Numbered from the stretch's first letter, positions 25,612 to 34,690 are shown. The stretch: DNA of 64,000 bases from Oscillatoria acuminata PCC 6304 (GCF_000317105.1 NC_019693.1:3658001-3722000), one strand, 5' to 3'. Notes: generated by a model not told the origin, from the letters alone. Translations and numbers: made by a program.

Positions 25612-26815
25612 ACTTAAACAAACCCGGACATAGCCGGATATTGATGTTTATTTCTTGCTTCGTCCGGGACTGTCGGCAGCACCCCGTCCACAAGTGTAAT
25701 CGTCGGATCCCGGCGATTTTTCTAACGTTATACTGGCGTTCAAGTCACGATCTATCACCAGACCACAGTTCTGACATTCAAAAGTCCGTTGGTTTAGCGG
25801 CATTTTTTGTCGATGGTTGCAATTAGAACAGAGTTGACTGGATGGATAAAATCTATCGGCAATAATCAACTTTGAACCATAGCGCTCCGTCTTGTAAGCT
25901 AGTTGACGACGGAACTCATAAAATGAGGCATCAGCGATAGAACCGGCCAAACAATGATTTTTCAACATTCCAGACACATTCAAATCTTCAATGACTACTT
26001 GGCTGTGGTTTTTAGCCAAAAAAGTAGTGATTTTATGAATAGTATCACGGCGAATATTTGCTACCCTTTGATGTAGCCTTTGGACTTTTAAGAGACATTT
26101 GGCCCGATTTTTCGAGCCTTTAACTTTGCGACTTAAATGGCGTTGTAATCGAGCTAGTTTTTGGGTGGCTGCTTTATATGCCTTGGGATTAGAGAATTTT
26201 GTTCCATCAGAGCAAGTCGCTAAAGTATTAATTCCTAAGTCAACTCCGATTCTTTCTCGACATTTAGGTGTAATTTCTTGGGGAATTTCTACGAAAAAGC
26301 TAATATACCAGTCACCTGCTTGGCGCGTTATGGTGACTTTCTTAACTAAACTGGGTGGTAGGGCCTCAAATGTAGAAACCCAGCCCACAAAAGGCAGATT
26401 ATGGCGAGTTCCTGACAGCTTAAATGGTTTGCCGCAATTATCAATCGTAAAACTATCATGGTGGCCTTTCTTCTTAAATTTAGGATAACTGCTTATTCCC
26501 TTAAAGAAGCGCTTAAAGGCATCGCCTAGATTAATGAAGGCATATTGATAAACTCTAGAAGACAATTCTGACATCCAAGGATATTGAGGTTTTACATAAT
26601 TAGTAAAAACCTTTTTGATAGAGTTAATGTTAGGGTGGAGTCCCTCTTCATAGGCTGACATCCATAAGTGTAATCCCCAATTGAACACTTTTCGAGCATA
26701 CCCCGCGTGTTTGGCCATCAAGGTAGCTTGACGGTCATTGAGTTTTAGTTTGGTACGGAAGGCTTTGTAAAACATCATTGCATTTTACCATAAATCCGGC
26801 TTTCTTAGTAGGTGG
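25612..26815 (-). mobile_element. Lone tnpB element of the IS200/IS605 group (borders approximate)
   Basis: Contains a complete tnpB and no tnpA within the window. Downstream of tnpB the minus strand has a small hairpin, CCGG-CTATGT-CCGG, close to 25625, as expected for the right end and the end of the guide (omega) RNA. Upstream, the sequence GCCGGAT recurs near 26790. Exact ends cannot be fixed by eye. Confidence 0.6.
25648..26778 (-). CDS. tnpB: RNA-guided nuclease TnpB (IS200/IS605 family)
   Basis: 376 residues. Domain order: N-terminal helix-turn-helix-like region (LNDRQATLMAKHAGYARKVFNW), OrfB core, split RuvC with Asp180 (IGVDLGINT), Glu264 (VVIEDLNVSG) and Asp345 (DRDLNAS), and a zinc finger with Cys317, Cys320, Cys335 and Cys338. 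All catalytic residues are present and the frame is intact, so it is probably active. In related elements TnpB uses an RNA from its own 3' end to cut DNA next to a short motif, which keeps the element in place. Without tnpA it needs a transposase elsewhere in the genome to move. Confidence 0.95.
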   Translation of the reverse strand: MMFYKAFRTKLKLNDRQATLMAKHAGYARKVFNWGLHLWMSAYEEGLHPNINSIKKVFTNYVKPQYPWMSELSSRVYQYAFINLGDAFKRFFKGISSYPKFKKKGHHDSFTIDNCGKPFKLSGTRHNLPFVGWVSTFEALPPSLVKKVTITRQAGDWYISFFVEIPQEITPKCRERIGVDLGINTLATCSDGTKFSNPKAYKAATQKLARLQRHLSRKVKGSKNRAKCLLKVQRLHQRVANIRRDTIHKITTFLAKNHSQVVIEDLNVSGMLKNHCLAGSIADASFYEFRRQLAYKTERYGSKLIIADRFYPSSQLCSNCNHRQKMPLNQRTFECQNCGLVIDRDLNASITLEKSPGSDDYTCGRGAADSPGRSKK

Positions 26816-27079
26816 GAATGCGAAATTTGGCATGGTTTGGGGTTTAACTGTATAGCGTTTCTCATCTGTAGTATGGTACCGCGATGGCGGCCCCAAACCC
26901 CTCTCCCAGAACATCCGAGGGCTTTGAAACGTACCTCATGAGTCCACCGAACCTCTATATATCAATTATTGAGTTGCGAATTTTCTTGAGTATTATACCT
27001 TATTGTCCTAAGATTTCCCGCAAATCTCCGACTAAATAACTGCTCTCTGAGATTGTTCAATTTAAAAGTTAGAAGTCAG

Positions 27080-27221
27080 GGGAGCATCTCCTGAAAGGTC
27101 GCCCTCACCCTAAATCCCTCTCCCAAAATGGGAGAGGGACTTTGAATCCGGCTCCCCTTCTCCCATTTTGGGAGAAGGGGTTGGGGGATGAGGGCCAACT
27201 GTCCTTGCAGGAGATGCTCCC
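27080..27221. mobile_element. MITE family A, copy 2, with 8-bp target duplication
   Basis: 142 bp. Ends GGGAGCATCTCCTGAAAGG and, in reverse, GGGAGCATCTCCTGCAAGG. It is flanked by the perfect 8-bp duplication GAAGTCAG (27072-27079 and 27222-27229). The inside holds CTCTCCCAAAATGGGAGAGG and TTCTCCCATTTTGGGAGAA palindromes. It lies in the 535-base gap 26779-27313, in which I see no gene. Confidence 0.88.
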
Positions 27222-27313
27222 GAAGTCAGAATCAATTATTCTGTTTTCTAGCGACTTTCCGGCTGCTGTCGCGTTATTGTGCCTTCTTCTATTGCTGCAT
27301 TTATTTATAAACT

Positions 27314-28039
27314 ATGGTCTTGGTAAGTCAGCTTCAATTTAATCTAGCTTCTAAAGGGTCCGATGCACCGCAATATCGATGTCGAGTCGATCTCAATCTC
27401 TATGATTCCCCGCAGTGCGAGACCCTGGCAACCCAGGCATCCGAGGGCCGTCTGCTGAGAATTGCCCTCCCTCCGACGGAGGGGGCCGTGGGGGTCAAGT
27501 TATGTGAAGATGACTATCCCGGATGGTTGGCACTTAAGGATTTGGAGAATCTGGAATTAGCCGAGTCCCCTTACCAGGCGATCGCCCGGGACCGCACCCA
27601 GATAGAACCCCAAATCCCCGCCATCATTGCCTTTACCCACCAAGCCCTGAGCGTCCCCAATCAGTACCTCTGGGGAGGAACCCTCGCCCCTAACTATGAC
27701 TGTTCTGGATTAATGCAGGCCGCCTTCCGCACGGCTCAAATTTGGTTACCTCGGGATGCCTATCAACAGGAAGCCTTTACCCAACCCATTCCCCTCGACG
27801 AATTGCAGCCAGGGGATCTCATCTTTTTTGGAACGCCAGAAAAAGCCACCCATGTGGGTCTTTATCTCGGCGAGGGTCGTTATATTCACAGTTCGGGTAA
27901 AAAAGGGGGGCGCAACGGCATCGGCATCGATGTCCTCGCGGAAAACAGCGATGATCCCGTCAGTCGTCACTATTATCAGCAATTCCGGGGTGCAGGGCGA
28001 GTGTGCAAGAGTTATTTGCCTCAAGACTTGGAAACCTGA
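27314..28039 (+). CDS. NlpC/P60 cell-wall peptidase with N-terminal SH3b-like domain
   Basis: 241 residues. About 20-85 form a bacterial SH3-like domain (YRCRVDLNLYDSP...GWLALKDLENLE). The C-terminal part is the NlpC/P60 cysteine peptidase, with catalytic Cys130 in NYDCSGLMQAAF, His180 in ATHVGLYL and the third residue at His192 in RYIHSSG. It resembles the cyanobacterial peptidases that cut gamma-D-Glu-diamino-acid bonds of peptidoglycan stem peptides. No signal peptide is seen, so it may act on recycled muropeptides. A truncated near-copy of its last 81 residues lies at 28733-28982. Confidence 0.93.
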   Translation: MVLVSQLQFNLASKGSDAPQYRCRVDLNLYDSPQCETLATQASEGRLLRIALPPTEGAVGVKLCEDDYPGWLALKDLENLELAESPYQAIARDRTQIEPQIPAIIAFTHQALSVPNQYLWGGTLAPNYDCSGLMQAAFRTAQIWLPRDAYQQEAFTQPIPLDELQPGDLIFFGTPEKATHVGLYLGEGRYIHSSGKKGGRNGIGIDVLAENSDDPVSRHYYQQFRGAGRVCKSYLPQDLET

Positions 28040-28094
28040 AGCGTCCGGGTCAGCTATCGTTTGAGTTTTAGTGGGATTCTGTGCTGGGCGATCA

Positions 28095-28125
28095 CAAAAA
28101 AAAAGCCCCCCCAAGGGGGGGAGGC
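28095..28125 (-). terminator. Strong rho-independent terminator
   Basis: Stem CCCCCCC / GGGGGGG with an AA loop, followed on the minus strand by GGGGCTTTTTTTTTT. It lies 19 bases after the stop of the small minus-strand gene at 28144-28305, and also faces the end of the peptidase gene. Confidence 0.85.
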
Positions 28126-28143
28126 TAAATTGATAAAGGAATC

Positions 28144-28305
28144 CTATCGGAAAGATAGGATATTTAGAACTGCGCTAGTAACCAATATGCTTTGGAAAAT
28201 CCCCAGATGCACTTCCGTGGGGGATTTCCAAACATACAAGACAAAATAGATCGCACCAGATACAATCGCAATCACCAAACGTGATTGCGTGTTATAATCA
28301 AACAT
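28144..28305 (-). CDS. Small two-helix membrane protein, 53 residues
   Basis: Short reading frame MFDYNTQSRLVIAIVSGAIY... ending ...LNILSFR. Two hydrophobic segments (LVIAIVSGAIYFVLYVW and IFQSILVTSAVLNIL) are joined by a polar loop KSPTEVHLG. It has a ribosome binding site (AAAGGAT) 9 bases before the ATG, a possible promoter with TACTAT upstream, and a perfect rho-independent terminator right after it (28095-28125), so it reads as a real gene. I do not recognise the family. It lies antisense between an NlpC/P60 gene and its broken copy. Confidence 0.65.
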   Translation of the reverse strand: MFDYNTQSRLVIAIVSGAIYFVLYVWKSPTEVHLGIFQSILVTSAVLNILSFR

Positions 28306-28376
28306 AAAGATAGATCCTTTCTATAGTATGGGGTTTATTTTATAGGGGCCAATTTCTTGCTGCGATAGCAGAGAGG

Positions 28377-28452
28377 AAGGCCAACCCTGCGTCAGCAGGC
28401 TTCATCAAACAAGACCAAGGCCAACCCTGCGTCAGCAGGCTTCATCAAACAA
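28377..28452. repeat. 40-bp tandem repeat, two copies
   Basis: The 36-base sequence AAGGCCAACCCTGCGTCAGC... ending AAACAA occurs at 28377-28412 and, identical, at 28417-28452, with a 4-base spacer. Each copy has a small hairpin CCTGCGTCAGCAGG. Confidence 0.85.
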
Positions 28453-28732
28453 ATTGAGAATTAGGGGGAAGTTGTAACCTTTCCTCTAGTTTTCGTATGA
28501 ATTTTTGGCCCCTATCACCCCATTGTAAAACAGAACTTCTAAACTTGATGGAGATTTCTCCAACGACCGAAATAATTTGGGAGTAACTCTCAATTTCTCC
28601 GCCATTACCAGGACGCAATGGCCCCTAATTTTTTCCAAATGGCCCTACTATATTCTTCTGCTGATTTCTCAAAAGCCTCTAACGCTGGACGATTGGGGCA
28701 ATTATTCCAGAATTGTTTATAAGCCCCGGCAT

Positions 28733-28982
28733 GGCCCTCGACCAATTGCAGTCGGGGGATCTCGTTTTTTTTGGACCGTCAGAAAAAGCTACCCATGTGG
28801 GTCTTTATCTCGGGGAGGGTCGTTATATCCACAGTTCCGGGAAAAACGGGGGGCGCAACGGCATCGGCATCGATGTCCTCGCGGAAAACAGCGATGAACC
28901 CGTCAGTCGTCACTATTATCAGCAATTCCGGGGTGCAGGGCGAGTGTGCAAGAGTTATTTGCCTCAAGACTCGGATAGCTGA
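28733..28982 (+). pseudogene. Truncated copy of the NlpC/P60 peptidase gene
   Basis: Matches the last 81 codons of the gene at 27314-28039 (from LDELQPGD to the stop), with a few substitutions and long stretches identical at DNA level. The copy keeps the His180 and His192 equivalents (ATHVGLYL, RYIHSSG) but lacks the SH3b domain and the catalytic Cys. Sequence before 28733 is unrelated. It has no clear promoter or ribosome binding site, so it is most likely a remnant of a tandem duplication. Confidence 0.85.
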
Positions 28983-29234
28983 AGCGTCGAAATCTTAACA
29001 TTCTTTAACAAACTGCGGAAAAATCAGTAGCATGAAAGAGGGGGTCGGCAGATTGCGGCCTTCTCGGGCATTGGGACTGGATGAGATCCCTGGGAGAAGA
29101 AACCTGATTTTTGGCCCTTTCTTTGTGACTTTCAAAGGCAGAAATTGTGTCAAAAAACCCGGTTGGTCTTCCCGTTACTGGACCCAAGCCCTAGCTCAGT
29201 CATTTGTTGCAGTGGAAGAAAAGGAACCAAGGTT

Positions 29235-30494
29235 TTGAAGGTATTTTTAGAGATAGAGCCGCAGCGTCGCCAGAGCCTGTTGGGATTATTTGCGGCAGGC
29301 TTATTGTTTTGGGCTTCTCTGGCTTCATTGCTGCCCACACTGCCGCTTTATGTCGAGCATATCGGGGGGACGAGAGGACAAATCGGGTTGGTGATGGGGG
29401 CATTTGCCCTGGGTTTACTGCCTTCCCGGGCTTGGTTAGGACCACTGAGCGATCGCCGGGGTCGCAAAATCGTATTACGGTTGGGAACCGCTGTGGCAAC
29501 GATCGCCCCGTTAGGATATCTCTTCGTCAATTCCATTCCCCTGTTGATGGCATTACGGGCATTTCACGGCATTAGTGTCGCTGCTTTTACCACCGCTTAC
29601 AGTGCCTTGATCACCGATTTAGCCCCCGATCGCAATCGAGGCGAATTAATTGGCTATATGAGTGTGGTTACTCCCCTAGGTGTGGCGATCGGACCCGCCC
29701 TCGGAGGGTTTTTACTGGAAGCTGCTGGTTATCCCCCCCTGTTCATCATGGCATTTGGATTGGGACTGCTCAGTTTCCTGTTGCTCTATTTCGTCAGTGA
29801 ACCGCTTCGGGAAGATTTAACCTCCCCAGTAGGCAAAGACTCGCAAAATCCCCAAGCTACAACCGATTCGTTTTGGCGGCTGTTATGGAGTCCTCGCGTC
29901 CGGATTCCCTCCCTGGTGATGCTGCAAATCGGGCTAGTTTTTGGATCAGTGGCGACCTTTGTCCCTTTGTTTATTAAGGAAACCGCCAGTGATTTTAATC
30001 CCGGATGGTTTTATACCGCTGCGGCTAGTGTAAGTTTTAGTATGCGTCTGCTCACGGGTCGCGCCTCGGACCGTTACGGACGGGGATTATTTATTTCTGG
30101 CGGTTTGCTGGCTTACTGTCTGGCCATGATTCTGTTGTGGACAGCCCAGGATAGCCGAGATTTTTTACTGGCTGGGGCTGTAGAAGGATTGGGTGCGGGA
30201 ACGTTTTTGCCGATGATGGTGGCCCTAGTTGCCGATCGCTGTGCACCCCAGGAACGGGGGCGGTTGTTTGCCATGTGTATTGGCGGATTTGATTTGGGGA
30301 TCGCTTTGGCTGGGCCGATTTTGGGGGTGATGGCGGAAGATTTAGGGTATCGAAATATTTTTGCGATCGCCTCGGTGATGGCCTTCGTAGCATTGGGGAT
30401 TTTTCTCACCCAGTCCAATATGAACTTACGCCAATCGCTCAAGTTTGCTTTGGGTCGCGATCGCGACCTGTATGCCCTGCAAAAATCATCCTGA
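29235..30494 (+). CDS. MFS transporter
   Basis: About 419 residues from the TTG at 29235, which follows AAGGAACCAAGG; the frame extends upstream to 29145 but that region lacks a helix and does not look coding. Twelve membrane segments are visible. Motif A of the major facilitator superfamily is present in LGPLSDRRGRKIVL, and a second copy is GRASDRYGRGLF. The DHA1 subfamily of proton-driven efflux pumps is the nearest match; the substrate cannot be predicted. It ends at the hairpin 30511-30550 that also faces the tRNA-Arg gene. Confidence 0.9.
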   Translation: MKVFLEIEPQRRQSLLGLFAAGLLFWASLASLLPTLPLYVEHIGGTRGQIGLVMGAFALGLLPSRAWLGPLSDRRGRKIVLRLGTAVATIAPLGYLFVNSIPLLMALRAFHGISVAAFTTAYSALITDLAPDRNRGELIGYMSVVTPLGVAIGPALGGFLLEAAGYPPLFIMAFGLGLLSFLLLYFVSEPLREDLTSPVGKDSQNPQATTDSFWRLLWSPRVRIPSLVMLQIGLVFGSVATFVPLFIKETASDFNPGWFYTAAASVSFSMRLLTGRASDRYGRGLFISGGLLAYCLAMILLWTAQDSRDFLLAGAVEGLGAGTFLPMMVALVADRCAPQERGRLFAMCIGGFDLGIALAGPILGVMAEDLGYRNIFAIASVMAFVALGIFLTQSNMNLRQSLKFALGRDRDLYALQKSS

Positions 30495-30510
30495 GCGAGG
30501 GCCAAAAAAA

Positions 30511-30550
30511 TTTGGGTGCTGAATTAGATAGCTCTAACTAAGCACCCAAA
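30511..30550. terminator. Bidirectional terminator between the MFS gene and tRNA-Arg
   Basis: Perfect 10-bp stem TTTGGGTGCT / AGCACCCAAA with a 20-base loop. On the minus strand it is followed by TTTTTTT, fit for ending the tRNA transcript. Confidence 0.75.
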
Positions 30551-30570
30551 ATTTGTTTAAAGTTTAAAAA

Positions 30571-30644
30571 CGGGCTAGGAGGGATTCGAACCCCCGACAC
30601 CGTGGTCCGTAGCCACGTGCTCTAGTCCACTGAGCTACAAGCCC
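30571..30644 (-). tRNA. tRNA-Arg (ACG)
   Basis: 74 bases on the minus strand: GGGCTTG acceptor, D arm GCTCAGTGGACTAGAGC, anticodon arm CGTGGCTACGGACCACG with anticodon ACG (inosine-modified at position 34 in bacteria), T arm GGGGGTTCGAATCCC and discriminator G. The acceptor stem has a U-U mismatch at pair 6-67. CCA is not encoded. Confidence 0.96.
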
Positions 30645-30680
30645 TTACCGCTTAATAATACTAACACAGGCTTTTGGAAA

Positions 30681-31199
30681 ATGAAACCCCCTTTTCAAAA
30701 AAATTCTGAAAATCCCCCAAACCCTTATCAGTTAAGCCATTTGGACGCTGAAGGACAGGCGCGAATGGTGGATGTATCGGAAAAATCAGTTACCCATCGA
30801 CAGGCGATCGCCTCGGGACAGGTCCGGATGGATCGGGCCACATTTGACCAAATTCAAGCCGGTAATGCACCCAAAGGAGATGTTTTAGGGACGGCAAGAC
30901 TGGCGGGAATTTTAGGAGCCAAACAAACCTCGGGGTTGATTCCGTTGTGTCATCCCTTACCGTTGCACAAAATTGATGTAGAGATTTTGCCCGACGAGGA
31001 ACTTCCCGGTTATCGGATACTCGCCGAAGTCAGGACCAAAGCGGAAACGGGGGTGGAAATGGAAGCGTTAACGGCAGTCTCGGTGGCGGCACTGACCCTT
31101 TATGACATGGCCAAAGCGTTATCGAAGGCGATCGAGATCGAAAGCATCCGTCTAGAGCGCAAGACTGGGGGAAAATCTGGAGATTATCGAGCCGATTAA
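30681..31199 (+). CDS. moaC: Cyclic pyranopterin monophosphate synthase MoaC
   Basis: 172 residues, normal size. MoaC makes cyclic pyranopterin monophosphate, the second step of molybdenum cofactor synthesis, from the MoaA product. Family motifs: [43 protein letters not shown], and the catalytic Lys in [10 protein letters not shown]. Some 15 residues before the conserved core are not typical and poor in structure. It is separate from other moa genes here and converges with the next gene, overlapping its end by 4 bases. Confidence 0.97.
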   Translation: MKPPFQKNSENPPNPYQLSHLDAEGQARMVDVSEKSVTHRQAIASGQVRMDRATFDQIQAGNAPKGDVLGTARLAGILGAKQTSGLIPLCHPLPLHKIDVEILPDEELPGYRILAEVRTKAETGVEMEALTAVSVAALTLYDMAKALSKAIEIESIRLERKTGGKSGDYRAD

Positions 31200-31726
31200 A
31201 AGGCTTTGGGAGTGGCATAAGGTTTGAGGACTTGCTCACCCAGAGTCACGAGTTGTTGGGACCCCTCAATCATCAACAAATATCCGCCCTGGCGGAGATG
31301 ATGATGATAGACTCCCACCGTGGAACCCTCGCCCAAAAAGCCAATTAACCCTCCCACCATTCCTCCCAAAACAGCGGCGATCGCCACCACACCCGGAATC
31401 AGCAACAGCGAGTTAAAACCCCAGGGGTTAGTCAGTCCCAGGTGAAAAGCCAAAACCAATGCCGAACCCACCAGAAACCCCATTGTGGCAAACACCATCA
31501 AAAAACGGCGAGCTTGGTCCACCGCAATTTGCATCGGTTCTAATAAACCCACACGAGACGGAGAACTGTACCCTTGACCGACAATCGCCAGATGCTCCGG
31601 AGAAATCCCGTGATACTGTAAGAGTCGATAGGCGTCAAAAGTCGCTGCTTCATTAGCTAAGGGAATGATGGCCAGAGCGGTCTGGCGATTGCGAGAATGT
31701 TGCCGGAGTAAGCGCGAAGGAATCAC
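31196..31726 (-). CDS. General stress protein 17M-like membrane protein
   Basis: 176 residues. The first 65 match the general-stress-protein 17M-like domain ([35 protein letters not shown]). Two hydrophobic segments follow ([23 protein letters not shown] and [26 protein letters not shown]), the second a glycine zipper. The C-terminus is a small beta domain ([14 protein letters not shown]). Function is unknown; a membrane stress role is a guess from the family name. Its end overlaps the end of moaC by four bases. Confidence 0.8.
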   Translation of the reverse strand: MIPSRLLRQHSRNRQTALAIIPLANEAATFDAYRLLQYHGISPEHLAIVGQGYSSPSRVGLLEPMQIAVDQARRFLMVFATMGFLVGSALVLAFHLGLTNPWGFNSLLLIPGVVAIAAVLGGMVGGLIGFLGEGSTVGVYHHHLRQGGYLLMIEGSQQLVTLGEQVLKPYATPKAF

Positions 31727-32037
31727 AAAGCTGCTGGGGTGGTTGGGGTGGTGAAGGTTGATACTTGCATTTTATCCTGTGTTTTTTGAACTAAGACTAT
31801 CTAAGGAATCTTCTTCCTTCCTGGGAATAGGGCAATTCGTCCGGTAATCCCTCCGGGAACGGGATTGAACAGTGGCCTATTTTTGAAGATAGTTAACAAA
31901 TCTTGGCTAAAAACCGATCCCCGGCAACTGAAGGCGGGGCGATCGCTGATTCATCAGAGGTAGCGAAGACTTACAATTTTAGAAGTACAAGCCCGGGCCA
32001 AAACCCGAGCAACTTCATTGGAAAAGAAAGGTAATCT
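31727..32037. other. Gene-free stretch
   Basis: 311 bases between divergent genes. Must hold the promoters for the stress-protein gene and for the 2TM/DUF3181 pair. No repeat or hairpin of note. Confidence 0.4.
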
Positions 32038-32289
32038 ATGCCACCTCGTTGGCCTCGTCAACCCGATCGCAGCGAACCGGATTACCGGAAACTCGACGAT
32101 CGCATGAATTTCGCCCTCCATGTCGCCCTGTTTGCGGCCAGCAATTCCGGCCTCTGGTTTTTCCGGGCATGGCAATCTCCCCCCTGGCAATGGACCCCTT
32201 GGCTCACCAGCGCTTGGCTACTGCTGTTAATCGCTCATGGGGTTTATATTTTCGCAATAGCAAATTACTCTGAAGAATCTAATGGCTAA
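32038..32289 (+). CDS. 2TM-domain small membrane protein
   Basis: 83 residues. A polar N-terminus (PPRWPRQPDRSEPDYRKLDDR) is followed by two membrane helices (FALHVALFAASNSGLWFF and WLTSAWLLLLIAHGVYIFAI), the plan of the 2TM family. Its end overlaps the start of the DUF3181 gene by 8 bases, so the two are translationally coupled. Function unknown. Confidence 0.85.
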   Translation: MPPRWPRQPDRSEPDYRKLDDRMNFALHVALFAASNSGLWFFRAWQSPPWQWTPWLTSAWLLLLIAHGVYIFAIANYSEESNG

Positions 32290-32593
32290 TTCCAGTAACA
32301 CTGAAAAAATAGAAGCTCTAGCAGCGCAGATTGCCGATCGCGTTTATATCGATGTCGCCAAATGGCGGCTGCGCTTAGATGACGCTCATCTGCATACCCT
32401 GGTGGCTGAACAACTCTATCCGTTAGTCAGCGAAAATGCCGCCGTCAATGAATCTGACGTGAGCCAAGTGCTCGCCGGAATCAATGTTACGCTCGGTGGA
32501 GGACGGCGACAAATTCCTCTCATTGATCTGATTCCCACCGGAGAACAAATGGACCTCCTCCGTATTTTAGAAGAGTTTCAGCGCGAACTTTAA
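32282..32593 (+). CDS. DUF3181 family protein
   Basis: 103 residues, cytoplasmic. The sequence IADRVYIDVAKWRLRLDDAHLH and the ending LLRILEEFQREL match DUF3181, a small family limited to cyanobacteria and their relatives. Function unknown. Starts inside the preceding 2TM gene, so it is cotranscribed and probably coupled in translation. Confidence 0.88.
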   Translation: MANSSNTEKIEALAAQIADRVYIDVAKWRLRLDDAHLHTLVAEQLYPLVSENAAVNESDVSQVLAGINVTLGGGRRQIPLIDLIPTGEQMDLLRILEEFQREL

Positions 32594-32774
32594 TCCTTGG
32601 GCATCGATAAACACCACTAGAACCCGACTCCACAAGAGCTTTACGACAAGTGGGGCGCTTGAGGAAAACATCCCTCGGGGGCATTTTTGGCCCCTGGGTC
32701 AGTTTCTGACCTGGGCCGTATTTCTCAGGTCCAAATCATGGTTTCGCGATCGGGAATCCAGCCTCACCAGGAAA

Positions 32775-33287
32775 ATGATCTTCATGAAAACACCCTCTAA
32801 AGTTTATTTGATCCGGCACGGGATCGCCGAAAACCGGGTAGATAATGCCCCAGATGAGAAGCGCCAGCTTACTAAGGAGGGAGTTCAAAAAACCCGGAAA
32901 GTCGCCAACCGTCTCCATCATTTGAATATTCATTTCGATCTGATTTTGACCAGTCCTCTGCTCAGAGCAAGGCAAACCGCTGATATTCTCCAAACCGCTG
33001 GTCTAGGTCATAAGATTAAAGAATCGACTTCCCTAGTCCCGAATGGGGATATCAATAATTGGCTGAACTGGTATCAGCAATGGCGTCAAAATGGCGGGCA
33101 TTGTTTGGCCCTCGTTGGGCATCAGCCGGATCAGGGCAACTGGGCGGAAATTTTGGTGTGGGGAGAACCCAAAGAAGGACTGATCCTCAAAAAAGCTGGG
33201 GTGATTGGTTTGGTCCTCCCAGAAACCGGGGACCCCGTGGGAAATAGTTCCCTATTTTGGCTGACCTCCCCCAAATTATTGCTATAA
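32775..33287 (+). CDS. sixA: Phosphohistidine phosphatase SixA
   Basis: 170 residues of the histidine phosphatase superfamily. The catalytic His lies in the RHG motif (VYLIRHGIAENR), with LTSPLLRARQTADIL (Arg of the second box) and the second His in LVGHQPDQ. SixA removes phosphate from phosphohistidine, in E. coli from the HPt domain of ArcB; here it could act on the phosphorelay kinases of this organism. ATG at 32775 follows AGGAAA; a second ATG three codons on is possible. Confidence 0.9.
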   Translation: MIFMKTPSKVYLIRHGIAENRVDNAPDEKRQLTKEGVQKTRKVANRLHHLNIHFDLILTSPLLRARQTADILQTAGLGHKIKESTSLVPNGDINNWLNWYQQWRQNGGHCLALVGHQPDQGNWAEILVWGEPKEGLILKKAGVIGLVLPETGDPVGNSSLFWLTSPKLLL

Positions 33288-33532
33288 CCTTGATTGGTTA
33301 TTGGTTATCGGTTACTTAAATCAACAGTTCATAACGAATCATTCCCCACTCCTCGGGCTTGATTTCTGCAATTCCTCGGGCTGAAAGCACTGATATCAGA
33401 CCCTTGTATCCTCTTAGCCCCTGATGATTTTCCGGGGTTGGCATCATAAAGGATTTTTGTAAAAGCAGGAACAGCCCCAGCAGATCTGATAAGTTAGCTT
33501 GAAGATATTTAATTAAAGCGAAGGCTAAACCT

Positions 33533-34690
33533 ATGACTGTCGCGGACGAACTAAAGACCGGTTTTGAATTTAAGCCCGGGTTAGAAGGCGTTCCGGTCAC
33601 CCTATCCAGTATCAGTTTCGTGGATGGGAAGAAAGGAGTTTTGGAATATCGCAATATTCCGATTGAAGAACTGGCCCTCAAAAGCACCTTTCTGGAAACC
33701 TCCTATTTATTGATCTGGGGCGAACTCCCGACCCAGGACGAACTCGATGCATTTGAGAAGGAAATTCGCTACCACCGCCGCATTAAATATCGCATTCGGG
33801 ACATGATGAAATGTTTTCCCGAAAGCGGTCACCCGATGGACGCCCTGCAAGCCTCAGCTGCTGCCCTCGGCTTATTCTATTCCCGTCGGGCTTTAGACGA
33901 TCCAGCCTATATTCGCGCTGCTGCGGTCCGGTTGTTAGCAAAAATTCCCACAATGGTGGCGGCATTCCAAATGATGCGGAAAGGGAATGACCCGATTCAA
34001 CCTCGGGACGACTTGGACTATTCAGCCAACTTTCTGTATATGCTGACGGAACAAGAGCCAGATCCCCTAGAAGCTCAGGTGTTGGACGTCTGCCTGACGC
34101 TTCATGCAGAACATACCATCAATGCTTCGACATTTTCGGCAAGGGTAACGGCTTCTACCTTGACGGACCCCTACGCGGTGGTCGCCTCAGCGGTGGGAAC
34201 TCTAGCCGGTCCTTTACATGGGGGGGCCAATGAAGAAGTGATTGATATGCTAGAGTCAATTGGCTCGGTTGAAAATGTCCGACCCTACATTGAAAACTGT
34301 CTGAAGACTAAATCTAAGATTATGGGCTTCGGTCACCGGGTCTACAAAGTCAAGGATCCCCGAGCGATTATCCTGCAAAGCCTTGCTGAACAATTGTTTG
34401 AGAAGTTTGGCCGGGATAATTATTATGACATTGCCGTAGAACTGGAGCGAGTGGTTGAGGAAAAACTCGCTTACAAAGGCATTTATGCCAATGTGGACTT
34501 TTACTCGGGTCTGGTTTATCGGAAGTTGGGGATTCCTACGGATTTGTTTACGCCGATCTTTGCAATTTCCCGGGTGGCAGGTTGGTTGGCGCACTGGAAA
34601 GAGCAACTGGGGGAAAACCGGATTTACCGTCCGACCCAAATTTATACCGGAACTCATAACGCGCCCTATATTCCGATCGCCGAACGTTAA
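33533..34690 (+). CDS. gltA: Citrate synthase
   Basis: 385 residues, the short type II/dimeric-like form found in cyanobacteria. Citrate synthase condenses acetyl-CoA and oxaloacetate. The catalytic residues are in AEHTINASTFSARV (first His region), GPLHGGANEE, and GFGHRVYKVKDPRA; the active Asp is in NVDFYSGL. Start at ATG 33533. Ended by the terminator at 34761-34791. It feeds the cyanobacterial TCA route and 2-oxoglutarate for nitrogen assimilation. Confidence 0.97.
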   Translation: MTVADELKTGFEFKPGLEGVPVTLSSISFVDGKKGVLEYRNIPIEELALKSTFLETSYLLIWGELPTQDELDAFEKEIRYHRRIKYRIRDMMKCFPESGHPMDALQASAAALGLFYSRRALDDPAYIRAAAVRLLAKIPTMVAAFQMMRKGNDPIQPRDDLDYSANFLYMLTEQEPDPLEAQVLDVCLTLHAEHTINASTFSARVTASTLTDPYAVVASAVGTLAGPLHGGANEEVIDMLESIGSVENVRPYIENCLKTKSKIMGFGHRVYKVKDPRAIILQSLAEQLFEKFGRDNYYDIAVELERVVEEKLAYKGIYANVDFYSGLVYRKLGIPTDLFTPIFAISRVAGWLAHWKEQLGENRIYRPTQIYTGTHNAPYIPIAER

